Notes: a model not told the origin generated them from the letters alone. DNA of 40,041 nucleotides from an uncultured Flavobacterium sp. (GCA_947632215.1 CANROJ010000018.1:1-40041), one strand, 5' to 3'. Shown: positions 25,004 to 33,161, counted from the stretch's first letter. Program-made: numbers and translations.

Positions 25004-25840
25004 ATGACAAACGTATCAAACGAATCAGTTGAGAAAAAAGGTTCTAGTTCAGGAGCAAGTAGAGTAATTGCATCATTAGCAGTAGTTTTCTGTGTTGTAT
25101 TTGGAGCTCTTATATGGAATTACGTAATGGGTAACCCAAGCAACTTCCAAAATGGAGATCCAGAAGGACATCCACTTCCAGGTAACATTCTAGGTTTATT
25201 CTATAAAGGAGGTCCTGTAGTTGCTTTATTAGTTGGATTATTAACTATGACTGTTGTATTCTCTATCGAAAGATTTATCGTAATCTCTAAAGCAGCAGGA
25301 AAAGGAAATATTGGTAACTTCGTTGCAAATGTTCAACAAGACATCAATGAAGGAAGAATTCAAGAGGCAATGGATGCATGTGACGCACAAAAAGGTTCAG
25401 TTGCTAACGTGATTAAAGCTGGTTTAATCAAGTATGAGGAAATGAAGAAAGAAGGTTTCTCAAGTGAGGAAGCTACTGAAGCAATCCAAAAAGAAATTGA
25501 AGAGGCTACAACATTAGAAATGCCAATGTTAGAAAGAAATATGATCGTATTGGCTACTTTAGTTTCAATTGGTACATTAGTAGGTTTATTAGGTACGGTT
25601 ACGGGTATGATTAAAGCGTTCTCTGCTTTAGCTACATCAGGTACTCCTGACTCTGCAGCATTAGCAACAGGTATTTCTGAGGCATTAATCTGTACTGCTA
25701 CAGGTATTGGTACTTCTACTTTAGCTATTGTTATGTATAACTCATTTACTACTAAAATTGATAGATTAACTTATTCTATTGACGAGGCTGGTTTTGCTAT
25801 TACTCAATCTTACAGAAGATTCAAAGGGTTAGTAAAATAA
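25004..25840 (+). CDS. exbB: MotA/TolQ/ExbB proton channel family protein (ExbB)
   Basis: 278-aa inner-membrane protein that forms the pentameric proton channel energising TonB. Hydrophobic helices lie at about 23-43 and 64-88 and a conserved pair at about 180-208 and 220-250; the last two contain GTLVGLLGTVTGMIKAF and ATGISEALICTATGIGTSTLAIV, the family's pore-lining motifs. The extra N-terminal helix is usual in Bacteroidota. First gene of exbB-exbD-exbD-tonB; an 80-nt gap precedes the first exbD. The leader contains long A-runs typical of highly translated Bacteroidota genes, which lack strong Shine-Dalgarno sites. Confidence 0.93.
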   Translation: MTNVSNESVEKKGSSSGASRVIASLAVVFCVVFGALIWNYVMGNPSNFQNGDPEGHPLPGNILGLFYKGGPVVALLVGLLTMTVVFSIERFIVISKAAGKGNIGNFVANVQQDINEGRIQEAMDACDAQKGSVANVIKAGLIKYEEMKKEGFSSEEATEAIQKEIEEATTLEMPMLERNMIVLATLVSIGTLVGLLGTVTGMIKAFSALATSGTPDSAALATGISEALICTATGIGTSTLAIVMYNSFTTKIDRLTYSIDEAGFAITQSYRRFKGLVK

Positions 25841-25920
25841 TTACGGATCAAAGAATAAATATTAATATTCAGTAATTTACTTAATTGTAGATAAATTATT
25901 GGATTCAAATAAAACTATCA

Positions 25921-26538
25921 ATGGCAAAAGGTAAAATGAAAAAGAAGAGTATGGGAGTGGATATGACCGCAATGTGTGACGTGTCGTTCCTACTTTTAAC
26001 CTTCTTCGTATTAACTTCTACAGCTAAACTTCCGGAGCCATTACCTGTTGATACACCAAGTTCAACTGTTCAAACTAAATTACCAGAGAGTAATCTAGCA
26101 ACAATAACTATCGGTGATGAAAAGGTTTTCTTTGGAGTTTTAGGAAGAGAAGATCGTATAACTACTCTTGAAGAAATGGGTAAGATATACGGTATAGAAT
26201 TTAATGATAAAGAAAAAGAAGCTTTTTCCTTTTTAGAAGGATTTGGTTTGCCGGTGGCACAACTGAAAAGTTTCTTAAACCTGCCAGCAGACGTAAGGAA
26301 TTCAACATCTGCAGACCAAGTAGGTGTGCCTGTTGACTCTTTAAATAATCAGTTGAAAGACTGGGTTAAGAGTGCGCGTGTGGCTGCTAAGAATAATAAT
26401 AACCAAGTTCTGAACTTCGCTATTAAAGGTGATGCAGATGAGTCTTTCCCAGCAGTGAAAAATGTGATAGACATCTTGCAAAAAGAAAGAGTGAACAAAT
26501 TCTTCTTGGTTACTGGACTTAGAAATGAGGATTTTTAA
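25921..26538 (+). CDS. exbD: ExbD/TolR family protein, first copy
   Basis: 205-aa single-pass inner-membrane protein of the TonB energiser. The N-terminal amphipathic lead MAKGKMKKKSMGVDMTAMCD carries the essential proton-path Asp at the start of the helix (CDVSFLLLTFFVLTSTA, about 19-35). The periplasmic domain is longer than E. coli ExbD (141 aa) because of an insertion at about 75-145 that includes helical, charged sequence, normal for the Bacteroidota long ExbD. It ends in the standard DGDADESFPAVKNVIDIL-like fold. Followed after 18 nt by a second exbD. Confidence 0.92.
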   Translation: MAKGKMKKKSMGVDMTAMCDVSFLLLTFFVLTSTAKLPEPLPVDTPSSTVQTKLPESNLATITIGDEKVFFGVLGREDRITTLEEMGKIYGIEFNDKEKEAFSFLEGFGLPVAQLKSFLNLPADVRNSTSADQVGVPVDSLNNQLKDWVKSARVAAKNNNNQVLNFAIKGDADESFPAVKNVIDILQKERVNKFFLVTGLRNEDF

Positions 26539-26556
26539 TCATTAAAAAAACTGTAA

Positions 26557-27102
26557 ATGGCTGAATTAAATACAGGTGGGTCTAAGAGTAAAGACACTAA
26601 AGTAAGAAGTAAGAAGCAAAATGCTGGGGTAGATTTAACTGCCATGGTGGATTTAGCTTTCTTATTAATTACCTTCTTTATGCTTACCACATCTATGAAT
26701 AAGCCCCAGTCCATGAACTTAGCAATGCCAGATAAACTTGATGCAACTAAGGACGAGGACAAAACTAAAGTAGATGAGAATCGTACAATGACGATCCTAC
26801 TAGGGCAAGACAATAAGGTTATGTGGTACATGGGTATGCCTCATGAACCAATTCAAGGACCGAACACTACATCTTATGGTAAATCAGGTATACGTGAAGT
26901 TATACTAGAGCGTGAAAAACAAGCGCTTTCTTACTCTCAAGATGCGGATAAAGGTTTAATAGTAATTATTCGTGCTAGCGAGAATGCGAACTACCGTAAC
27001 TTAATTGATATCTTAGATGAGATGGCAATTACGGGAGTTAAGTCTTACGCTATTGTGGATATTACAGATCAAGATTTGGAATTCTTAGGTGAACAAAATT
27101 AG
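26557..27102 (+). CDS. exbD: ExbD/TolR family protein, second copy
   Basis: 181-aa paralog of the preceding ExbD. The helix VDLAFLLITFFMLTTSM (about 30-46) carries the conserved Asp in LTAMVD; the periplasmic domain contains RTMTILLGQDNKVMWYMGMP and ends VVDITDQDLEFLGEQN. The two copies are clearly divergent in their periplasmic halves, so they probably form a heterodimer within the ExbB ring rather than being redundant; that is inference from the conserved paired arrangement in Bacteroidota. Confidence 0.92.
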   Translation: MAELNTGGSKSKDTKVRSKKQNAGVDLTAMVDLAFLLITFFMLTTSMNKPQSMNLAMPDKLDATKDEDKTKVDENRTMTILLGQDNKVMWYMGMPHEPIQGPNTTSYGKSGIREVILEREKQALSYSQDADKGLIVIIRASENANYRNLIDILDEMAITGVKSYAIVDITDQDLEFLGEQN

Positions 27103-27131
27103 TTAACGTCCTAACGGAAAAAAAAGAAATT

Positions 27132-27971
27132 ATGTCAAAATTAAATATCTTTAAACAAGATTGGATTGATATTGTCTTCGAAGGTCGTAACAAATCTTAC
27201 GGAGCTTATGAATTGCGATCGAAAGACCCAAAGGTAACTACTATTGCATTAATTGCAGGTATGGCAGTATTTGGTTTATTACTTGCCTCGCCTATGCTTA
27301 TTTCTGTAGCAAAAGGTACTTTTGGAGTAAAAAAGGTGGAAGTTTTAGATGAAGTGCTTGAAATTCAAGACATCAACTTACCACCGCCAGTGGAGGAATT
27401 ACCACCACCACCAGTGGAGGAATTACCACCACCACCTCCGCCAGAGGTTAAAAGTGTACAAGACCAGGTGAAATTTACAGAACCCGAGATTACTAAGGCA
27501 GAAGAAGTAGTCGAAGAAATAGCAAAACAAGAGGAATTTACAGAGGACGTTGATCCAGGGGCAAAAACTGTCGAAGGAGATAAGGACCAAGGTGAAATTA
27601 AAACTGGGGATGCTACAGGTGATGCAAATAAAGATGATGTACCAGAGGTAGATGTAAATCAGATTTTTGACGCTGTTCAACAAACAGCTGCTTACCCAGG
27701 AGGTATGGGAGCTTTTAACAAGCTTTTCATTAATAGATTTAGAACTCCAGATATTGATTCAGGAACAAGACAAATTCGTGTAATTGTGCAGTTCGTTGTT
27801 GAAATTGATGGTTCATTAACAGATATCAAGGTTCTTCGTGATCCTGGGTATGGTGTAGGAAAAGAAGCTGTCCGTGTATTAAACGGTATGCCGAAATGGT
27901 CTGCTGCACAACAAAATGGTAGAAACGTACGTTCTCGTTTTACCTTACCAATTACTATACGCGTACAATAA
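27132..27971 (+). CDS. tonB: Energy transducer TonB
   Basis: 279-aa TonB, which spans the periplasm and transmits ExbB/ExbD energy to outer-membrane TonB-dependent receptors. After a cytoplasmic start (KSYGAYELRSKDPKVTTIA, a Bacteroidota TonB hallmark) one helix spans about 38-58, then a Pro/Glu-rich region (about 80-105) with 8-residue PVEELPPP repeats, an acidic linker, and a C-terminal TonB_C domain (about 190-279) containing IRVIVQFVVEIDGSLTDIKV and MPKWSAAQQNGRNV. Cotranscribed 29 nt after the second exbD; a hairpin follows 26 nt after the stop. Confidence 0.94.
   Translation: MSKLNIFKQDWIDIVFEGRNKSYGAYELRSKDPKVTTIALIAGMAVFGLLLASPMLISVAKGTFGVKKVEVLDEVLEIQDINLPPPVEELPPPPVEELPPPPPPEVKSVQDQVKFTEPEITKAEEVVEEIAKQEEFTEDVDPGAKTVEGDKDQGEIKTGDATGDANKDDVPEVDVNQIFDAVQQTAAYPGGMGAFNKLFINRFRTPDIDSGTRQIRVIVQFVVEIDGSLTDIKVLRDPGYGVGKEAVRVLNGMPKWSAAQQNGRNVRSRFTLPITIRVQ
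27387..27434 (+). repeat. Tandem 24-bp repeat in tonB
   Basis: Two adjacent 24-bp units (27387-27410 and 27411-27434), identical by eye, encode the PVEELPPP octapeptide of the periplasmic linker; degenerate CCACC runs continue on both sides. Copy number could change by slippage and alter linker length without shifting frame. Confidence 0.7.
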
Positions 27972-27979
27972 TTATTAGT

Positions 27980-28192
27980 ATGTCGAATAATAAATTTAAA
28001 CAGAAATCGCCTTTACAGCGATTTCTGTTTATTTTCGGCTTATTCTTTTTCGTTATTTATTTAGGACTAGGATGTATGTTTATTCTTTGGAAAGATATGC
28101 CTATTACCTTGGACTATACCTCGAGAGCCTTGTTCGGTGGGGTGTTAATAATTTACGGAATATTTCGATTTTATCGTTTATGGAATAAGTAG
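27980..28192 (+). CDS. Small two-helix membrane protein after tonB
   Basis: 70-aa protein with a basic N-terminus (NNKFKQKSPLQR), two hydrophobic helices at about 13-36 and 46-64 and the family-like ending ALFGGVLIIYGIFRFYRLW. Similar short proteins occur at this spot in other Flavobacteriia as far as I recall; function unknown. The ATG is 8 nt after the tonB stop, arguing for coupling, but a terminator-like hairpin occupies its codons 7-17. An intrinsic terminator follows its stop. Confidence 0.7.
   Translation: MSNNKFKQKSPLQRFLFIFGLFFFVIYLGLGCMFILWKDMPITLDYTSRALFGGVLIIYGIFRFYRLWNK
27998..28030 (+). terminator. Hairpin inside the start of the small gene after tonB
   Basis: Perfect 13-bp arms (27998-28010, 28018-28030) with the 7-nt loop CTTTACA, ending in TTTATTTT. 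It has terminator geometry but lies within the coding sequence that starts at 27980. It may partly terminate or stabilise the exbBD-tonB message. Confidence 0.5.
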
Positions 28193-28208
28193 AAATTCAT
28201 CTTATCAC

Positions 28209-28240
28209 AAAAGCCTTTCTTATTTTAGAGAGGCTTTTTT
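28209..28240 (+). terminator. Terminator of the exbB-tonB operon
   Basis: 12-bp arms with one G-U pair (28209-28220, 28227-28238), 6-nt loop TATTTT, and a T-run continuing to 28241. It lies 16 nt after the stop of the small membrane protein and separates the TonB genes from the PstS-like gene. Confidence 0.85.
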
Positions 28241-28286
28241 TATTATGTGAAGTTATATTGTATCGTTAAAAAACGACTTAAGTCCC

Positions 28287-28315
28287 TTGGTTCTTTATTT
28301 TATTGTTTATCTTTA
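28287..28315 (+). promoter_or_regulatory. Promoter-like sequence of the PstS-like gene
   Basis: TTG (28287-28289), 18 nt, TATCTTTA (28308-28315), one mismatch to the -7 consensus, 53 nt before the ATG. Consistent with a separate transcript for the PstS-like/TPR pair. Confidence 0.4.
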
Positions 28316-28368
28316 TGACATTATAATTTTAGACAAAGTAAAGCAAAAGGCTTTAATTCCAATTAATA

Positions 28369-29352
28369 ATGAAAACAAGTTTTATAAAATCCACTTTGGT
28401 TGGTTGCTTAGGTGTTTGTTTAGGCGTTTTTTTTAGTCAATGCGACAACAAATCCAAGCAGAATGTTGTGGTAGATCAAGAAGTAGATTTTTCTTTAATT
28501 GCTGAAACACCTGTGAGTGGACACACTACTATTTTGGTGGAACAAAGTGTTTTTCCAATAGTTGAAGATATGACAACTTTATTTGAGCATGAGTACCAAA
28601 GGGCTAAGATTGACCTAGTGCAGACTTCCCAGAATAAGGCTGTAAACTTATTGCTTAATGATTCTGTGCGCATCGCTATTTTACCCCGTACATTAACTGA
28701 ACAAGAATTAGCTCATTTAGAAGGTAAAGTTACCCCTAAACAGACTCACTTTGCTAGTGATGCTGTTGTATTTGTAGCTAATGAGTCTTTTAAGGATTCC
28801 ATCGTGGATTATGAGAAGATCCTTAAGAATTTAAAAGTTAATTCAATTAGTCCTGATTCCAATCAAGTGGCAAATAGTCTTAATAGTGATCCAATTTTGG
28901 TCTTAGATAATTATAATTCTGCTGTATCGAGTTTTTTAAGAGACCAAATTAGTAGTCAGGATTTTGACAAAGATTACGCCTACTTTCTTGATAACACTCA
29001 AGAAGTAATTCAATATGTAAGCAAAACGCCAAATGCTATTGGTGTTATTGGTCTTAATTGGTTAACTCAACCAGATTCTCAGGTAAGAGAATTATTAGAT
29101 AAAGTTAAGGTCTTAGGGGTTAAGAACCCTAAGGATGGGAAGTATTATAAGGCTACTCAGAATAATATTGCTACAAAAGATTACCCTTTAACTAGGGATA
29201 TTTATATTATTGATCTACAAGGTAAAAATGGGCTTGGACTTGGATTTGCATCCTATATCGCGGGATATAAAGGTCAAAGAGTTGTTTTAAAATCGGGACT
29301 TGTTCCATTTAAAACTCCCACACGTGAACTTGTAGTTTCAGATTCATTTTAA
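28369..29352 (+). CDS. PstS-like substrate-binding lipoprotein
   Basis: 327-aa protein with a lipoprotein signal ending FFSQC (Cys25), then a PstS/SBP fold: TTILVEQSVFPIVEDMTTLF begins the first lobe, HFASDAVVFVANES the hinge region, and NAIGVIGLNWL the second lobe. In true PstS the phosphate contacts include an SGT-type motif; the matching place here reads DNYNSAVSSFLRD, with no SGT, so phosphate binding is doubtful. No pstC, pstA or pstB is adjacent. It follows the TonB operon and is 23 nt upstream of a TPR protein gene, with which it is probably cotranscribed. Confidence 0.82.
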   Translation: MKTSFIKSTLVGCLGVCLGVFFSQCDNKSKQNVVVDQEVDFSLIAETPVSGHTTILVEQSVFPIVEDMTTLFEHEYQRAKIDLVQTSQNKAVNLLLNDSVRIAILPRTLTEQELAHLEGKVTPKQTHFASDAVVFVANESFKDSIVDYEKILKNLKVNSISPDSNQVANSLNSDPILVLDNYNSAVSSFLRDQISSQDFDKDYAYFLDNTQEVIQYVSKTPNAIGVIGLNWLTQPDSQVRELLDKVKVLGVKNPKDGKYYKATQNNIATKDYPLTRDIYIIDLQGKNGLGLGFASYIAGYKGQRVVLKSGLVPFKTPTRELVVSDSF

Positions 29353-29375
29353 TCAACCGAAAAAATTACTATACT

Positions 29376-31034
29376 ATGTTGAAGAATAAAAGGTTATTAA
29401 CTTTAGGGCTTTTCGCCCTATTAAGTGGTGCTCCTACTTTACAGGCGCAAGATTTAGAGCAAGCAATCAAATTAATTGAAAGTGGGAATTTGTCTAAGGC
29501 TAAAGGTTTACTTAATGAGTTAATTGAACAATCTCCATCTCAGGGATTAAATTATTACTATTTAGGGGAGACATATTTACAAGAGAATCAAATTGATTCT
29601 GCAAAGGCTATCTTTAACAAGGGCTTAGAAGTTAAGGATAATGGTACGTTAAATTATATTGGATTAGGTCAGATTGACTTACTTAATAACGACTCTCAAG
29701 GTGCTGTTTTAAATTTTGCAAAAGCACAAAGTAAAATAAAGAGAAGAGCCTATGATCAAAAACTCTTAGTAGCTCAAGGATATTTGACAGGAAGTAATCC
29801 TAATTATGAAATGGCTATCAGTATTGCGAAAGAAGTTTTAGCTGAAGACGTGCAGAATTCACAAGCATTTACTGTTTTAGGTCAAGCCCAATTTGCCAAG
29901 GGTGATGTTCAAGATGCCTATGGAAATTTTCGTCATGCTGTAACTACAAATCCTGATAATATAACAGCTAAACTAGCTTTAGCTTTGATTTTGCAAAAGT
30001 CAGGAGGTTATGAGCAGTCAGCTTTGCAATTGGAGGATTTAATTAAAAGTGATCCTGATTTCTTGCCTACTTATAAAGCTTTGGGAGATACTTATTATTT
30101 TTGGTCTTTGAAGAATAAGGCACAAAGCAGCTATTTACAACAAAAAGCAGCCCAAGCCTATAAAATGTATATGGATAAGAAACCTGGTGATTTAAAGGCT
30201 ACTTTAGATTATGTGCAGTTTAAAATGGATACCTCTTCTATGGCAGATGTTAGTTCTATTTTAGATCAGTTGTATGAACAGAATCCGAATAATCAGGAGC
30301 TTAATTTATTCATCGGTCAGGCTTATTTCCAAGCTAAAGAATATGGTAAAGCAGTTAGTATCTTACAGAATTATCTAGACAAGAACCCAAATAGTGGAGC
30401 AGATGTTTATTTCGAGTTGGGAGCTAGTTATTTATTCGTTGGTAATGAAAAGCAAAAAGCACTAGAATACTTAAATAAGTCAATTGCGATGGATAATTCT
30501 CTTAGTGTTAAGTTTAATGCTATTGGTGTAGAGTTGTTCCGTAAAAAAGAATATTTAGATGCTATTGATGTATTTAAGATTGGTGCATCGGATACAACGG
30601 GCGCAAATTTTGCTTATGATTTATATTATATTGGTTACTGTTATTACCTTCTTGCTGATGAAAGCCAGCCAGGACAAGAGAGTTATGTTGAGCAGTCTAA
30701 TATTTACTTTGATAAGTGTATAGCGGCAAATCCTTCTATTTTTGAAGCCTACTTTTTTAAAGCAAGAGCTAATCGTCTTTTAAGTCAAGATCCAAACAAT
30801 TACCTTTTGGTAGTAAAGAGTTATAGTGATTTTGTCCAACAAATTAAAGCTTCTGAGCAAAAGTTAGATAATGTTGATGTATCTAGACTAGTAGAAGCTT
30901 ATAATTGGTTAGGAAGTTATTATGCTAATAACGATCAGGATCAAAAGGCTATTGAATGTTTCAATATGACTTTAGCTATGGATCAAGACAATGAGTATGC
31001 CCTTCAAACTTTACGTGCCTTAGATGGTATGTAG
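29376..31034 (+). CDS. Secreted tetratricopeptide-repeat protein
   Basis: 552-aa protein with a signal peptide ending TLQAQ (about 1-24) and then repeats through nearly its whole length: recognisable TPR units include LNYYYLGETYLQENQIDSAK, LNYIGLGQIDLLNNDSQGAV, QAFTVLGQAQFAKGDVQDAY, ELNLFIGQAYFQAKEYGKAV and YNWLGSYYANNDQDQKAIEC. It is therefore a periplasmic or membrane-associated scaffold with ten or more repeats. Partner unknown; cotranscription with the PstS-like lipoprotein and proximity to TonB genes suggest an envelope role. Synteny of TonB-PstS-TPR is, from memory, widespread in Flavobacteriia. Confidence 0.9.
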   Translation: MLKNKRLLTLGLFALLSGAPTLQAQDLEQAIKLIESGNLSKAKGLLNELIEQSPSQGLNYYYLGETYLQENQIDSAKAIFNKGLEVKDNGTLNYIGLGQIDLLNNDSQGAVLNFAKAQSKIKRRAYDQKLLVAQGYLTGSNPNYEMAISIAKEVLAEDVQNSQAFTVLGQAQFAKGDVQDAYGNFRHAVTTNPDNITAKLALALILQKSGGYEQSALQLEDLIKSDPDFLPTYKALGDTYYFWSLKNKAQSSYLQQKAAQAYKMYMDKKPGDLKATLDYVQFKMDTSSMADVSSILDQLYEQNPNNQELNLFIGQAYFQAKEYGKAVSILQNYLDKNPNSGADVYFELGASYLFVGNEKQKALEYLNKSIAMDNSLSVKFNAIGVELFRKKEYLDAIDVFKIGASDTTGANFAYDLYYIGYCYYLLADESQPGQESYVEQSNIYFDKCIAANPSIFEAYFFKARANRLLSQDPNNYLLVVKSYSDFVQQIKASEQKLDNVDVSRLVEAYNWLGSYYANNDQDQKAIECFNMTLAMDQDNEYALQTLRALDGM

Positions 31035-31136
31035 TAAGGCGGTATACTAAAAGCTTGTGAATGAATAGGTAATATAGAGAAGTGGTGAAAGGATTATTTT
31101 GTGTTTTTATTAGAACATTTAAGTGTTAATAAAACG

Positions 31137-31144
31137 TATCTTTG
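31137..31144 (+). promoter_or_regulatory. Putative -7 element of queE
   Basis: TATCTTTG, a perfect TAnnTTTG match, 21 nt before the ATG at 31166. It overlaps an in-frame TTG at 31142, which therefore cannot be the start codon of this transcript. Confidence 0.55.
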
Positions 31145-31165
31145 CCGCTTTTAGAAATAAGTACA

Positions 31166-31798
31166 ATGTTGAAGCAACAAGTAAATACCAAATTAGAAAA
31201 AGTTGAAGCTCTACCATTAATGGAGGAGTTTTATACAATCCAAGGAGAAGGATACTATAGCGGATATGCCGCATATTTTATTCGACTAGGAGGTTGTGAT
31301 GTTGGGTGTCACTGGTGTGATGTTAAAGAGAGTTGGGATGCGGTGCTTCATCCTTTAACTAAGGTTGATGACATTGTTCAAAGGGCTAGTCAGCAGGCTA
31401 AATTAGCTGTTATTACTGGAGGTGAACCATTAATGTATAATTTGGATTACTTGACAGAACAGTTAAAGAAAAAAGGTTTGCAAACCAATATTGAAACCAG
31501 TGGTGCTTACGAGCTAAGTGGAGATTTTGATTGGATTTGTCTTTCACCAAAGAAAGCAAAATTACCAACTCAAAGTGTTTATGATGCGGCAAATGAGTTG
31601 AAAGTGATTATTTATAATAATCATGATTTTATTTTTGCAGAACAACAGGCAAGTAAGGTTAATAAGAATGCTCTTTTACTTTTACAAGTAGAGTGGAGTA
31701 AGAGACATGAAATGGGGCCTTTGGTTGTTGAATATGTCAAGAATAATCCTCAATGGAAGATATCAGTACAAACCCATAAATACTTAGATATTCCTTAG
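31166..31798 (+). CDS. queE: 7-carboxy-7-deazaguanine synthase QueE
   Basis: 210-aa radical-SAM enzyme that contracts carboxytetrahydropterin to 7-carboxy-7-deazaguanine in queuosine biosynthesis. MEEFYTIQGEGYYSGYAAYF leads to the cluster motif CDVGCHWCD (CX3CX2C, near 40-48), which binds the 4Fe-4S cluster and SAM; AVITGGEPLMYNL (near 80) and IETSGAYEL follow as the SAM/substrate-binding strands. Start at 31166 because the -7 element covers the upstream TTG. It converges on the methyltransferase gene and shares a terminator with it. Confidence 0.93.
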   Translation: MLKQQVNTKLEKVEALPLMEEFYTIQGEGYYSGYAAYFIRLGGCDVGCHWCDVKESWDAVLHPLTKVDDIVQRASQQAKLAVITGGEPLMYNLDYLTEQLKKKGLQTNIETSGAYELSGDFDWICLSPKKAKLPTQSVYDAANELKVIIYNNHDFIFAEQQASKVNKNALLLLQVEWSKRHEMGPLVVEYVKNNPQWKISVQTHKYLDIP

Positions 31799-31813
31799 GA
31801 AGGAACATAGTTT

Positions 31814-31858
31814 AAAGAAAAAGAGTTTTTTACAATTTGTAAAAAACTCTTTTTCTTT
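31814..31858. terminator. Bidirectional terminator (queE / methyltransferase)
   Basis: Perfect 21-bp arms (31814-31834 and 31838-31858) with a 3-nt loop; A-rich on the left, T-rich on the right (run to 31860), so it ends both convergent transcripts. Confidence 0.9.
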
Positions 31859-31881
31859 TTGTATACTTTCGTCTTTATTGT

Positions 31882-32589
31882 TTATAGCCATAGTCTGGCC
31901 AAATAATCATTGGATTTACCTTCATAGATTAAATCGCATTGTAGTCCATTGCTATAAGCGGCATTTGAAAGAGTATTATAATCTAAATACAACCAAGGGA
32001 AGCTGGCTCCAATTTGCTCTTTGTAGCGCAAAGTAAAACTCAGTTCTCCATAGTAGTCTTTATCATCTAAAGGAACCCAAACACTACCATCTGGTTGTTT
32101 GTCGAACATATAGATTAAATCACAACTATCAATTAATATTTGACCTCCGGGGTTTAATAATGTTTTTAGATGATTTAGATATAAACTTATATTTTTTAAA
32201 TAGCCAAATATACCTGTTCCGTTCATTAACAATAGTATAGTGTCATATTTCTGATCTTTCAACTCTAAAAGATTAATGCATTGGGCGTTTTTTATGCCTT
32301 GTAATTTACACGCTTCAATACTATCACTAGAAATATCTATCGAATGCACTTCTAATGATTTGTTTTGTAGGTAGAGGCTATGAGCTCCAGCTCCACATCC
32401 AACATCTAAAACTCTACCTCTAGTCCTATCTAGGGCCATTTTTTCTATTTTAGGCATTTTAGAATAAGTTCTAAATAGATAAGACACTTTCATTACTTCT
32501 TCATCAGAAATGTCGGTAGAGGTAAATATATCCTCAGGGTTATTATTTGTCTGGTAATCCAAGATGGCTTGACCTAGTAGATCTTTCAT
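31882..32589 (-). CDS. Class I SAM-dependent methyltransferase
   Basis: 235-aa Rossmann-fold methyltransferase. The SAM-binding motif I VLDVGCGAGAHSLYL follows KMALDRTRGR (near 60-75), motif II acidic residue is in VHSIDISSDSIEACK, and a later strand reads YDTILLLMNGTGIFGYL. Substrate unknown; no ring or tRNA-binding domain is visible. The start at 32589 (MKDLLGQAILDYQTN) is preferred to an ATG at 32637, because the longer form would overlap the opposing ykgJ-type promoter and adds a Cys-rich extension not expected in the family; the longer form (251 aa) is still possible. Confidence 0.82.
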   Translation of the reverse strand: MKDLLGQAILDYQTNNNPEDIFTSTDISDEEVMKVSYLFRTYSKMPKIEKMALDRTRGRVLDVGCGAGAHSLYLQNKSLEVHSIDISSDSIEACKLQGIKNAQCINLLELKDQKYDTILLLMNGTGIFGYLKNISLYLNHLKTLLNPGGQILIDSCDLIYMFDKQPDGSVWVPLDDKDYYGELSFTLRYKEQIGASFPWLYLDYNTLSNAAYSNGLQCDLIYEGKSNDYLARLWL

Positions 32590-32602
32590 GGCGAAAATTT
32601 TA

Positions 32603-32634
32603 TTGCAATTATAACAAGGGATTTGGTAAATTTG
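32603..32634 (+). promoter_or_regulatory. Promoter of the cysteine-cluster gene
   Basis: TTG (32603-32605), 21 nt, TAAATTTG (32627-32634): perfect elements and spacing. Start site would be near 32640, only about 12 nt before the ATG at 32652. It sits in the 62-nt gap between divergent genes. Confidence 0.65.
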
Positions 32635-32651
32635 CATTCAAATAATATAAA

Positions 32652-33149
32652 ATGGACAAAATACTTAAAAACCTTGGTGTGAATGCCAAAGATAAGCATA
32701 ACGAGAATAAAAAGTATTTAGATAAACTAAAAAAGAAGCCTCCAAGAGATTTGGATTATCAAATGCAGGAGATTCATGATAATGTGTTTAAAAAAACGGA
32801 TTGTTTAACTTGCGCTAACTGTTGTAAGACTACTGGGCCTCTTTTTACTAGCCACGATATAGAAAGGATAGCTAAGTATTTAAAGATGAAGCCTCATCAA
32901 TTTACTCAACAGTATTTAAGAATTGATGAGGACAACGATTCTGTTTTAAAAAGTCTTCCTTGTACATTTTTAGACGATCAAAATTACTGCATGATTTATG
33001 AAGTTCGTCCCAAAGCTTGTAGAGAGTATCCGCATACGGATCGCAAAAAATTTAATCAGATTACTGCCTTAACTTTGAAAAATGTAAGTATTTGTCCTGC
33101 TGCATTTCAAGTAGTGGAGCAAATGAAGAAGAAAATTATACTAAAGTAA
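32652..33149 (+). CDS. YkgJ-family cysteine-cluster protein
   Basis: 165-aa protein of the zinc/iron-chelating YkgJ-type family (Fe-S or Zn site, function unknown). The N-terminal half is Lys-rich and helical; cysteines cluster as CLTCANCC (near 53-60), C in LPCTFLDDQNYC (near 100-111) and RPKACREYPH, with one more Cys near the end (SICPAAF). This pattern is the family hallmark. Divergent from the methyltransferase gene, with its own promoter; the inverted repeat at 33162-33198 follows. Confidence 0.85.
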   Translation: MDKILKNLGVNAKDKHNENKKYLDKLKKKPPRDLDYQMQEIHDNVFKKTDCLTCANCCKTTGPLFTSHDIERIAKYLKMKPHQFTQQYLRIDEDNDSVLKSLPCTFLDDQNYCMIYEVRPKACREYPHTDRKKFNQITALTLKNVSICPAAFQVVEQMKKKIILK

Positions 33150-33161
33150 AGACTCTTTTTT

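Noticed and set aside
26535..26831. Long antisense frames over exbD, and similar ones over thyA-folA, tonB and brnQ
   Set aside because: They mirror strongly coding genes on the other strand, have no promoters or conserved motifs, and show compositional shadows such as tryptophan-rich complements of proline runs.
32590..32637. Cys-containing N-terminal extension of the methyltransferase
   Set aside because: It would overlap a perfect opposing promoter (32603-32634) and is unlike the family's start; the internal ATG at 32589 fits better, though the longer form is not excluded.
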